Assembly (NCBI GenBank): GCA_963693315.1
Contig: OY856188.1
Coordinates: 262,937,162-263,001,161 of the forward strand
Source: Diogma glabrata
Taxonomy: Eukaryota > Arthropoda > Insecta > Diptera > Cylindrotomidae
Length of the DNA: 64,000 bases
Direction: 5' to 3'
Shown here in pieces: positions 46,674-58,077 of the stretch. Each line of letters starts with the position of its first letter. Position 1 is the first letter of the stretch. The notes under the pieces are model-generated. The model made no database searches, had not been told where the DNA came from, and worked only from the letters and a program-made list of their open reading frames with translations. Both the position numbers and the translations under genes were made by a program.

Positions 46674-47183
46674 TTAAACTGTCAATGGATTAGGCAATGT
46701 CAAAATTATCAACAGTCAAAGCAATATCAAAAGAGTTCTCTAGCTGTGGTGATAAAAATGAAATAAAAAACGAAAAAATTTTATTAAAAAATAATGAAAA
46801 TAAAAATATGTCACCATCACGTCGAGCTACTCCGAATGATAAAAAGAAAACGTTAACAAATAGTATAAATAATACAAGTAATAATGGATCATTTTTACTA
46901 AACAATAATTTCACATACATTGATGAGGATCACGATGAAAATGATGATCAGTTTATGATCAACGAAAGTAATAGCAGTTTTGTAAAAAATCAAAATACAA
47001 AAACGAAAACAAAACTTAAAAAACAAATCAGTTTATGTATAACGGAAGATGGAGATGGTGAACAAGAATCAGAAAAAAATTCTAAGGGAAAACAAGAAAA
47101 GAAAAATATACGTGATTATGATGATTTTAATGATAACATCAGTAAACATAATACAGAAGGACAGGGCAATGATTGTGGTAATG
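46674..47183 (+). CDS. Probable 5' coding exon, low-complexity hydrophilic protein
   Basis: A pyrimidine tract ending TTTATTTATTTCCAG at 46,673 is a good 3' splice site. The frame opens at ATG 46,697, preceded by a two-codon ATG GAT TAG upstream frame at 46,684, and stays open for 162 codons to ATG|GTAAAT, a good 5' splice site (GT at 47,184). The unspliced frame stops at 47,191. The product begins MSKLSTVKAISKEF and is rich in N, K, D, E and S, with an Asn-rich centre (NSINNTSNNGSFLLNNN), an acidic block (DEDHDENDD) and a basic block (TKTKTKLKKQ). No cysteine-rich, membrane or catalytic motif. It reads like the disordered N-terminus of a regulatory or cytoskeletal protein. I do not recognise the gene. 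Splice sites at both ends plus a long frame in 75% A+T DNA make this the best host-gene candidate here. Confidence 0.6.
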
Positions 47184-47191
47184 GTAAATAA

Positions 47192-48890
47192 TTTTTAGTT
47201 ATTTTCCCTTTTTATTTCGTCGTAAACCAAGTCAAAGATGTTCTTTAATTTTACAGTAAAAAATATATATTTACTTCCATACAAAACAGAAGATTTTAAT
47301 AATAACGAAAACAAATTTTCCATCGGTACTGTACCAACCATCATAAATTCTTCTTACTTCCTCTTATATATGTCATAGTCATATATATTTGAAATTATGT
47401 ACATATTTTTGAGTTTTTGAAATATTTTAAATGACATTTAATTAGTGTGTACATAAAAATTTTTCTCTTCCTGACTGTTCCCGTTTGTAAGATGCTATGC
47501 AAGACAAAAATAAAAATTAAAGTACATAAATGATTTATATATGTTTTTTTTTGTTTAGTTTTGAACATTCTATTTCTCCTTTTATTTTCATTTAAAATTT
47601 TATTAAAATAAAAAGTAATTTCAACATTCACTTGCCAGTTGCCACTTCTTCTTGCATTTTTGTTTTGGTTTATTTTACATGTCATATGATAATGACCTTG
47701 TAAGATATAGTAATAAAATATTTTAAATAGATTTGATTGAAATGTTTGATTGGCTTGGCACTCTAAAACGCCACTTTAATTGGAATAATAGATAATTTTG
47801 AAAATAGGAATTTGAAGTGTGTGGGATTGAAGTGTTGTGTCTCATTTGTCATTTGTTTTTAAATAAATATACGACTATAGTTTTTTTTACATGTAAATAT
47901 TTTGATTAAGATTTCAGTCATTATTTACCTTTGGTTTGTTTTGTTTCACGCGATTTTATTTATTTTGAGTAAATTTATTCAAATTATGTAACATGAAGTG
48001 TGAAGTTTTCTTCTAATTGACGTATTAACATATTGTTATAAAAATGGTTGATGTATTGATTTTAATACAAAATAATGAGTTACGAAATAAATCATTTTAT
48101 TATTTAGTTTTTGAAAATATTCGCCTGACAACATCAGGATTATTACCCTTATTGTTAAAACTCCAGAGTGCGAAAACTTAAAATTAAGACTTTATTTCTT
48201 TCATGTACCTATAATGGTATGGGTTGGGGTTTTCTGCTGCTTATATTCCTTGTATAACTTCCAGTTCCAAATAAATAATAAAAAGCACACACATACTTAC
48301 CCGATGTATTGAGTTATACATATTTTATCTTCCTACCGGTGTAAGTTCACCGTAACAAAAAATAGTTCCACTCCTGGTGGAAAAAAAGAATAGTTGCCTG
48401 TAAACAAATATTATTTACTTCAGATTGGTTATTCCTTAACAACGCCATATATACAAATTGAGAAAGAAACATCAATACTTTCAATACCAATCGTTTCATT
48501 TAACAAACAAATATAATTTTTTCCTGTAATAAAAAATATATAATAAATTTGTTAAATTTGTTTTATTAATAGAGAAATTGATATCTTGAAAATATTAATA
48601 TATAAAGTAAGTTGAAGTATTTTTTTTTTACAGCAGGAAGATAACATATTTATAATGCAATACATTGCGTAACAAAACTTTCTGCTATTTATTACCGAAT
48701 GTTTCGATTGTTCTAGGGTGGTCCTGGCCACATTGTATTGATGAGTAAAATAATAAAAATTTCCCGTTTTTCTTTATTTTTTTTCATCCATAAAGGGAAT
48801 TTGAGGTTAATTTTCAATTTGACTATCATTTGTATTTTTTTACTAGAGTGCAATTGCAATGAGTTATTTAAGTTATATAGACATATATTT
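47192..48890. other. AT-rich non-coding DNA, probably intron
   Basis: If the exon ending at 47,183 is real, this lies in the following intron. The frame at 47,395-47,685 (minus, 96 codons) has no recognisable domain. CACTCCTGGTGGAA near 48,370 is unremarkable. Confidence 0.45.
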
Positions 48891-48897
48891 TGGTAAA

Positions 48898-49600
<703 letters not shown>

Positions 49601-49689
49601 TCTTTCCCAACTCGATTGCATGTTCAAAATTATGGTAATTAAATGGATGAAGTACGTATGTCGGTTAAATCAAGCTGATGTGATTAACT

Positions 49690-50045
49690 TTTTAATAACA
49701 GATCAAATATATAACGGTTGGATCAAATACATGTGGCCAAAGGTAAATTAAATATATGCAAAAACACCCAACTGCCGCACCAGTCAACTGTGATTCAGTG
49801 TTGAACAACTTTATAGGCACTATATAACCGTTGAAGCAAGTGAACGTCGGTGAATGTTGATCAGTTACACGTAGAAATATGCGGTTGAACCAGGTGCATG
49901 AGGTTAAATGTTGATGAGATATATTTAATATATGCCGGTTGAGTCCAATAAATGTGGCTAAACGTAGATCCAATATGTGCGAAATGACCCGACTGCTGCA
50001 CCAATCAACTGTGATTCAATGTTGCACAACTTGTTGCACGAATAT
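49690..50045 (+). repeat. ~65-bp degenerate repeats within a ~223-bp duplication
   Basis: ATATAACGGTTGGATCAAAT, ATAACCGTTGAAGCAAGTGA, ATATGCGGTTGAACCAGG and ATATGCCGGTTGAGTCCAAT mark four related ~60-bp units. AACTG(C)CGCACCAGTCAACTG with TGATTCAGTGTTG at 49,769 recurs as ACTGCTGCACCAATCAACTG with TGATTCAATGTTG at 49,992. Confidence 0.65.
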
Positions 50046-50230
50046 TTTCAACAGCCAGCACCCTCCCTCACTCTTAAGTTTATTAATTTATCAATTTAAT
50101 AATTGTATTTATTATGATTTCTATCCTTTTCGCAGACTTTAGTTGTAAAATTTTGAGCTCGTCAAAGAAGGAATGTAATACGAACAACAAACAGATTGTA
50201 TCACTCGACATAAATAACAATTTATTTGAA

Positions 50231-50389
<159 letters not shown>

Positions 50390-50399
50390 AATATATCAA

Positions 50400-52220
50400 C
50401 ATTACTTTTTGTTTTATTAAACTTTAAATTAACTTGTTCTTTTCACAGTCAACAAAAAAAAAACAACTTATACATGGGTTCATGTTTATATAACAAAAAA
50501 TTTATATTATCAATTACAATATCGGGTGGTTTCAGTTGAATGTTTTCATAAAACTATAAGTTCACGTAGTTCTGTTTTCTAGATCAAAACTTTTTGCTAT
50601 TTTTCACGAAAAACTTTTCATTACCACCCGCCTTGTTTACGAAAACATACAAAAAATCTTATTTTTTTTATATCGACGTACGACCGCCATTTATAAAACA
50701 AACAAATGGAATTTTCCAATGATTTTTTTCTCTTTTTACAATTTATATTTAACTAAAGGCTCAATTTTTCTTTGTGGTTTTGTTTTGTTTTTAATTCTTT
50801 TAATTACAATAGAATCTTACTAAACGATAATTTTTGCAAATTGATCCAATTAAACTATTCAAATTCCACTAAATAACTTTCACTAAATTTTTCTAATTTT
50901 TTTCTAATGCTATAAATTTTACTTACTTATCACTAACAAAAATTAGGTATATTTTTATTTTATATAAATCAAAAACCCATAATTGGGATATCACCACACT
51001 GGTTGAAGATTTTTAAAACCAAGAAAACAAACAACTAATCAGCATTTAGTGCTTGAGTATCTTTTTTAACATTCGTCGGATGACAACAACCATATGTCAC
51101 AAAATCCAATAAGCGAATTTTCATAGTAGGATTCATGTATTTATAGTCGATGGAAGCATAAAGGTCGATTGCAACGTTAAAAGGAAACGATCAGATTTTT
51201 GTGTTTCCATCGACTATGTGTACCCACTAGGAAAGTTGTTTTGTCTAATTTTTTTATTTTCTTGTTCGTTTGAAATCATTTCACCATTACAATAATAAAT
51301 TTTTAAATTATGAAAAATAAAAGTTAAAAAAAGTTTTTTTTAAATTGGTTATGTTTCACAAATTAAAATTGAAAAAAATCGTATAAAAATATAATGTTTT
51401 TTTATCAGAGTTTTATAAAGGCTTACCCAGTACCTTTAAAATAAAAATATTAGAATCGGTTGACCCGTTTGAGCACAATTTATTTTTAAACCTTCCTTGT
51501 CTTTAAATTTTTTAACATATTTCGTGCTACCCGGTGCTAAAACAAAGGAAAAATAAAACTACGTATTGCGTCAACTGATTTATTGTCAAGCCCATTACTT
51601 AATTTGGAAATATTATTTCTGGAGGCTGAAATAGCCCGTTCCGATTTCACACTTGTTGGTGGAATGGTCAATCCGTAATTATTATAAATTCGTTGCAAAT
51701 GAGATTTTTAATGTCCTATGACCACATTTCTGAAATATTTCCATTTTGCTTCCAATTGCAGTAACCAGTTTAATATTTTATGTAGTTGTATTCTGACCAA
51801 AACGGTTTAATATATGCATTACGCTTGGATTAATACGGCGTTGCATTTTATTTTTCCAAATTGTCTTCCTTTAATAAATCGATCGGAACCACATCCTCAG
51901 TTGCACTGTCATTGTGATCTGTGCTCGATTATCCAGCAGTGTAAGAAGCTCAATCATCCGTTTAACATCCCTTGTCTGCTGCTAATGTACTGTTAAATAA
52001 TCGTTAAAAGAAACTTTTATACGGCTTCGACTTATAATGGTAAACTTGTTTGATGTATACCGACAAAAGCAACGTGTCTCATAATGGTTATCATTGACAG
52101 AACGTTGACACGTCCTGAAATTCAGGGCAGTCATAAATCTTTAAAAAATAAAAAGGAACAACTTCAGATTAAATCTTATTTAATGCTTAACAATACAAAA
52201 TTTTTAATGGACTGTATATT
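50400..52220. other. AT-rich non-coding DNA with one small hairpin element
   Basis: The only structure found is a hairpin at 51,141-51,221, where ATAGTCGATGGAA pairs with TTCCATCGACTAT around ~55 bp. No supported gene. Confidence 0.5.
51141..51221. repeat. Small inverted-repeat element
   Basis: ATAGTCGATGGAA (51,147) and TTCCATCGACTAT (51,206) are perfect 13-bp inverted repeats, with AAGGTCGATTGCAACG in between. It may be a tiny MITE or a chance palindrome. Confidence 0.5.
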
Positions 52221-52225
52221 AGTTT

Positions 52226-52435
52226 GGTTGAAGACTGAATAACCACAATTCAATGTAGAAGACTTGAAACGTATATTGTGGTAACACAACAAATGTTGAA
52301 GACTGGAATTGATTTATATTGTATGTTGAAGATTGAATAACGACAATTCAATGTTGAAGACTTGCAACGTTTATTGTGGCAACACATCAAATGTTGAAGA
52401 TTGGAATTGATTTATATTGTATGTTGAGGACTAGC
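52226..52435 (+). repeat. ~103-bp tandem repeat, two copies
   Basis: TTGAAGACTGAATAACCACA...TTGATTTATATTGTATG at about 52,228-52,326 is followed by TTGAAGATTGAATAACGACA...TTGATTTATATTGTATG to about 52,429. Shared blocks are CAATTCAATGT, GAAGACTTG and TATTGTGG-AACACA. Confidence 0.8.
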
Positions 52436-52439
52436 ATTT

Positions 52440-53300
52440 ATAACTACTATCACTTATGAATACTTGGTTGTAACATCACATATCATTGTCACACATGAAG
52501 ACTAGGTTGATTGCATTTTCATTGATAACGAACGTTAATTACTATAACTCATGACGACTAGATTGAATGAATTCATAAAATGACGGACGGGTGTTGTCAT
52601 CATTGTCACGTATGTATTTAATTCTCACTTTATTATAATGAAAACTTTTACCAATGTTGTTAGGCACCAACTAATTGTTTTCACCAGCTTTCAGATCCCT
52701 TATGTTTTATATATAAGAAAAACCTCCAGAGAAACCACGTCCAGTATTTCAAAAAAACGTTGCACGTACAACACGATGAAAAAACAATAGACTTAAAAGG
52801 TCACTTCATTTACAATGAATGATGACAAAAGAGATAATTTGCTCAGTTCCATCTGTTTAAATAGATCATCAACCACGTAGTTGCCGCATTGTGCACATTG
52901 CTTAATTTGGCGTGAGATATGATCTGCTTTATCGATCAGTGGTTTTCCTACTAGAGGGATTATTATGGCGAACAACTTTACAACCCATTGCTGTCACCTG
53001 GTTTTGCTGCATTTTGACGTTGATGATGTGTCGTTTAAATGTTAATAAATGTATGGTGGGTTATGGTGTTGTTTTAGGTTTAACAGTGTCCAATCTAGAA
53101 ATATTTTAATACTTTAGATGTTTTGGTTTCCACGAGCTAATGGGTTGCTTTGATTTTCTACTTTACTCAGTACAAGCTAAAGAGATGCAAATATTTTTCT
53201 TAAAAAAAATACAGCAAGAAAATTAAATTTGGGTTGCCAATATTCCAAATGCTAGGGGGGCCCTGTAGCACCTTACATAGTTACGCCAATGGAGACGATA
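52440..53300. other. Unassigned non-coding DNA
   Basis: Slightly less A+T-rich than elsewhere. Short frames at 52,793-53,109 on both strands have no recognisable domain. CTAGGGGGGCCCTGTAGCAC at 53,251-53,270 is a local GC-rich spot. Confidence 0.4.
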
Positions 53301-53309
53301 TACAAAGAA

Positions 53310-53720
53310 AATTATTGTGCCAAAACAAGAAGGAAGCTAGTGGAAGTACGAGCGGTTCTACCTGCTCTAGTGGTTGCGGATGCAGGATGGAATAGATCTT
53401 TTTGAAAAATGGGCTTAAATCTAACTCTTTTGCTTGATACAGTCAGTAGCTTCAACGTTGCGTTGCCTCGTTTCTGCGGCGGTAGAAGGAGAAGAATAGA
53501 ATGAGTCCGAAGGTAAGGTGGTGTAAGGTAAAAGATGATATTTCGTCTGCGCAACTGAGATTATTACTCGAAGGTGGTGAGTTTTGAGTTAAGTACCCGT
53601 CAGATACTGCCTTAAAACAAGGTTTTAATCTGTCGATGAAAACTCGAATGTGTTGACCCTTACGGCCAATAAAGAAATTTTTACCATCGTTACTAATGAC
53701 TGTCCATACGTAAGAAGACA
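53310..53720 (-). pseudogene. Ty3/Gypsy integrase C-terminal tail
   Basis: The minus frame ending in 53,452-53,721 includes VISNDGKNFFIGRKGQHIRV then FIDRLKPCF. The RTDK--TI---G---TVSIDRLKPA-like pattern is the C-terminal (GPY/F) end of Gypsy integrases. A second frame at 53,312-53,554 continues with ATTRAGRTAR, matching the TTRSGR motif that usually follows near the pol C-terminus. The two are offset by a frame change. The rest of pol upstream (higher coordinates) is missing and is replaced by the 7-bp minisatellite starting at about 53,895. Confidence 0.65.
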
Positions 53721-53894
53721 TGCGAACAAGACTCGAGAGCTTTGGAAATTAAAATTTTAGAAGAGGCGTGTCTTGAAGCAATAGAGTTCCTAAAGTGACT
53801 TAATGTTGTCTCAACGCATTTGTCGAACATCTAACAGTCGTTGGTCCTTTCCTCTCCATCTCGTTAAAAATAAGAAAGGCGAGTGGAGACCTTG

Positions 53895-55370
53895 CAGTGG
53901 ACCTCGCCGAACATCGAACATCGAACATGGAAAACGGAACATGGAACATGGAAAATGAAAAATTGAACATGAAACATGGAACATGGACTATGGAACATGA
54001 ACCATGTAACATAGAACATGGAACCTGGAATATTGAATATTGAACATTGAACAACGAACAACGAACATCGAACAACGAACATCGAACAACGGACACCTAA
54101 CATCGAACATCGAACAACGAACATCAAAAATATCGAACATCGAACATGGAATATGAGACATGTAACATGAAACATGAAACATGAAACATGAAACATGAAA
54201 CATGAAACATGAAACATGAAACATGAAACATGAAACATGAAACATGAAACATGAAACATGAAACATGAAACATGAAACATGAAACATGAAACATGAAACA
54301 TGAAACATGAAACATGAAACATGAAACATGAAACATGAAACATGAAACATAAAACATGAAACATGAAACATGAAACATGAAACATGAAACATGAAACATG
54401 AAACATGAAACATGAAACATGAAACATGAAACATGAAACATGAAACATGAAACATGAAACATGAAACATGAAACATGAAACATGAAACATGAAACATGAA
54501 ACATGAAACATGAAACATGAAACATGAAACATGAAACATGAAACATGAAACATGAAACATGAAACATGAAACATGAAACATGAAACATGAAACATGAAAC
54601 ATGAAACATGAAACATGAAACATGAAACATGAAACATGAATCATGAAACATGAAACATGAAACATGAAACATGAAACATGAAATATGAAACATGAAACAT
54701 GAAATATGAAACATGAAATATGAAACATGAAACATGAAACATGAAACATGAAACATGAAACATGAAACATGAAACATGAAACATGAAACATGAAACATGA
54801 AACATAAAACATGAAACATGAAACATGAAACATGAAACATGAAACATGAAACATTGGAACGACGGACTATTTTCAATATGTACTCTAAAATAATATTCAA
54901 AGGAATTCGCTAATAATTTGTTAATTTATTTTCTTCAATCGTAATAAGCGTAATAACGACATTTGTTTGGAGTACTGTATTTTTTTGTTACAATTAATAA
55001 TACATTGCAAAACATGTTACATGAAACATGAAACATGAAACATGAAACATGTAAAATGAAACATGAAACATGAAACATGAAACGTGAAACATGAAACTTG
55101 AAACATGAAACATGAAACATGAAACATGAAACATTGAACATTGAACATGGAACATTGGTTATTGAACGTTGAACATTGACAAACGAATAACGAATAACAT
55201 CGAACATCGATCATCGAACATGGAACATGGAACATTTAACATTGAACAACGAACAACAAGTCCAACGAGACCACATTGAGTCCATCATGCCATCAGTCCA
55301 TCAGTACATACAGCATCAAGCATCGAACATCGAACAAGGAACATCGAACATTGAACATCGTCATAATAAT
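53895..55370. repeat. 7-bp minisatellite (CATGAAA)n with variant shoulders
   Basis: The core is near-perfect (CATGAAA)n at 54,170-54,853 (about 98 units, occasional CATAAAA, AATATGA and CATGAAT variants), with a second block at 55,018-55,133. The shoulders (53,900-54,165 and 55,134-55,370) are made of related 7-bp variants CATGGAA, CATCGAA, CATTGAA and CAACGAA, a gradient from old to homogenised units. A unit of 7 nt without stops keeps all three minus frames open, which explains several 200-290-codon MFHVSCF-repeat frames. They are not genes. Confidence 0.95.
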
Positions 55371-55384
55371 ATCACAATTCCTCT

Positions 55385-56055
55385 TAAGGGGGGGGTATGG
55401 TTTTAAAATAATTTTTTTTGCATTTTTTTTCTGAATGAACAATATGTCGAGAATATTGTGTACAAATTTTAAGTCAATCCGAGTAAAACTAACGGAGTTA
55501 CAGCGTTTCAACAGGGTTGCCGTTTGACCCCATTTTCCCGAAAACGTCATTTTTGAAGTTCGTGAGCATTAGAACTCAAAATCTACTGAACCGATCCTTT
55601 TGAAAATTTGAACATTACTTCTTCACATAAATCAACAGATAATCAGGAAGAGTTTTTTTTTTTTTATTTTTTTTCTATTTTTTAATAACAAATTAAAAGC
55701 GATTTTTTGAGTTAAAATCGCGTTTTTCACTTCCAAGTGCTGTAAAAAATAGAAAAAAAAGCTCTTCCTGATTACCTCGAGAAATACATCACCTTTAAAA
55801 CGCATATCAATTTTTTGTTTCACATGATCCAGTAACGAGTTATAATGTTTACCGCAAAACCACTTTTTTTCAAGGCGCCTCTGGAGATTCAACGTCACCG
55901 GCTTATTTATCAATATTTTGAATTGAAAATTTTTTTCTGACGTACTTCAAAAGTTGTACAATAATATGTAATTAAATTTAATAAAATTATATTACTCATG
56001 TCGACGCAAAAAAATCACAAAGATATGCTTTTTTTTCGTCTTTAAAACCATCTCA
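55385..56055. mobile_element. Palindromic MITE-like element
   Basis: The left end GGGGTATGGTTTTAAAATAA with TTTTTTGCATTTTTTT is mirrored by the right end AAAAAAATCACAAAGATATG with CTTTAAAACCATC. An inner pair AATCAGGAAGAG (55,641) and CTCTTCCTGATTA (55,762) surrounds a short central segment. No coding capacity (the 93-codon minus frame is chance). The right end coincides with the break in the LINE endonuclease relic at 56,048, suggesting insertion there. Confidence 0.6.
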
Positions 56056-56170
56056 CTTCACTGAGTCCTAGTATTTTGATCTTATATTCATTCAATACCT
56101 TCTCAACTTGTGCTAGCCTCGATGTTTCTGTTAGAGTTCTGACGTTCCAGTTCCCAATTCGTGTCCGGGT
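56048..56170 (-). pseudogene. Non-LTR retrotransposon endonuclease start (fragment)
   Basis: The minus strand from 56,168 to 56,050 reads TRIGNWNVRTLTETSRLAQV then EKVLNEYKIKILGLSEVRW without a stop. This is the signature start of an APE-type endonuclease of craf/RTE/CR1-like elements (I-TWNVRTL---GRL--V---L--Y-IDILGLSE-RW). Only about 40 residues remain before the junction with the MITE-like element. 5' of it on the minus strand is a 5S-like sequence (56,390-56,456). Confidence 0.8.
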
Positions 56171-56389
56171 ACGGTAGCCAAGGGTCGATATTTGATTTTT
56201 TGGTTTGTTTGGTTTTTCTTTCTAGTATGCGTTTCTTTAATCATTTCGCATTCACCTTTCGGATTAACGGGTGATTGGGCCATCGAATCTTAAGCCAGTT
56301 TCCAGGGCTGCTGGATAAGGTATACGGGCATACCGTGGGCGAGATATTCTTGCTTCAATGCGATTCAATCATATTTCCATATTTTTTCT

Positions 56390-56456
56390 GATGAAGTTCT
56401 CAAGCGGTCACCCGTTTTAAGTTGGAACCCTTCCCAGTGTTGCTTAACTTCCTTGT
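56390..56456 (-). repeat. 5S rRNA-like sequence upstream of the LINE endonuclease
   Basis: The minus strand reads GGAAGTTAAGCAACACTGGG, then GGTTCCAACTTAAAACGGGT and GACCGCTTGAGAAC. Eukaryotic 5S rRNA has GAAGTTAAGCAAC (box A region), then GGTTAGTACTTGGATGGGTG and ACCGCTTGGGAA (box C region) with the same order and spacing. The 5' half and 3' end of 5S are not recognisable. It is either a 5S-derived (SINE3-type) head or Pol III promoter joined to a LINE, or a relic of a LINE inserted into a 5S copy. Confidence 0.55.
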
Positions 56457-56569
56457 AAGTGATGTTGTTGACTTATCCACTTCTCCATCTCGCCCCAAGT
56501 AGACATATCTGATATAATTTAATCTAAATAAAAATTGTATAAATTACAATCTTTGTTCACTTGAGATTC

Positions 56570-58070
56570 CGATTCAAAGTTCACGATTTTACATTTCTTC
56601 TGCTAAATCTAAATTCTTTTCTAAATCACATTTAACAAGAACAAAAAACTTTTGTTTTATTCTCACGGATTTTTTTTTTCAACAAAACCAACATCTTATT
56701 AATTTTAAAATAATTTAAATAATTTTTATATCTTTAGTTACAAAATAAGAAAACGAAAACAATTAGACAAATTATCTAAGTATGAGGAAGAGTTAAAAAA
56801 AAATTAAAAGTTACTGTTAAAAAAAACACAATAGTTTTTGTTACGAAAAGAATAATTGTAAATGTTAAGAAAACGAAATCCTACACGTCAAATTAATTTT
56901 AGTACTTGAAATTGTTATTTTTTTTCTGTTTTTTAAATTGTTATAATAATTTAATAATATTTTTATTTTATGTCGAAATTTGAATATTTCTACAAAAACA
57001 AAACAGAATTGTGGGCGAAGTAAAGTTTTCATATTAGTCATCATAGTAAAACCATCTGGAGCTATATTATAAAAATGATGTATCTTTGTAAAAGGGATTG
57101 TAATGAGTTGGCACTTTATAATTGTAAATATGATGTGGTACTGTAGGAGTTGATAGTTATAATTTACTTAAACGTTATTGAACTTTTCCCATATGAAGCG
57201 TTCGCGTAAGGTTTTGAAAAGTGAATGAAAATTTTGAGTTGAATAATTTAATTTTTTGTTGTTTTAATTATAATAATGATTGGATGACAAACTAATAAAT
57301 TATATACATATGCCAAGGTACGGTTTTTTGGGTTTTAATGAACCCACATGTAAATGTTGCATAAGACCGGTGTTTTTAAGACAACCCAATTATCTTTTTC
57401 AACATGCATTATTTGAGTTGAAGAAAAGCTTCGTGAGATTGATCAAAGTTTTTTAAATGTCACGCCTAAAAATTTTGGATTTACATAAAATTTTATAAAT
57501 GAAACATTCCTTGAGAAATAATCTCTCTGTAATTAATTGTTATAAACGAACAATTTTGTCAATCGGATTTCATTTTAAAGGGGTGATTCAATTTTGACAT
57601 CGAAATTTGATTCTATACAATATAATTGCACAACAATTGTTGTCACTTTCTCATAATGACAGAATGCAGTTTATCAAGACTAAATATAAACATTTAATTT
57701 TTCGGAAAAAACTATTTAAGCAACCATTTTTTTTATATGTTGTTGCCATGGCTAACATATTTTTTAAATGATTTAAATTTAATTGATTTTCCAAAGCCTA
57801 CATGACAATATGCAAAATGTTTTTGATGATATTTTCTACAGGTGTTTTAATGTTTTTGATACTGTTTTGCGATCTAAACTTTTTCAATAATGTCATTTGG
57901 ATAACCATATGAGAAGAAAAAAAATTAGTGAACATTCAATTACAAATGAAGTGAACATTCAATACAAGGTTTCTCATCGTTACGTATAAATTTTAAAAAT
58001 ATTGAAATTTTTTTTTCAGTTTTTGTTGATTTGTAAATTTTTTTATTTTTGATCTATGGGTGTGGCAACC
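56570..58070. other. AT-rich non-coding DNA
   Basis: No frames, tandem repeats or inverted repeats of note. Confidence 0.5.
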
Positions 58071-58077
58071 CTGCGTT

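Noticed and set aside
52793..53109. 60-65-codon frames including a CAQCG motif
   Set aside because: A single CxxC in a short frame without further zinc-finger spacing is not enough to call a gene or gag relic.
53864..54900. Three overlapping minus-strand frames of 257-288 codons (MFHVSCF repeats)
   Set aside because: They are open only because the 7-bp CATGAAA unit lacks stops in all minus frames. The protein is a pure heptad read-out of the satellite.
55632..55913. 93-codon minus frame
   Set aside because: It lies wholly within the palindromic MITE-like element and has no domain.
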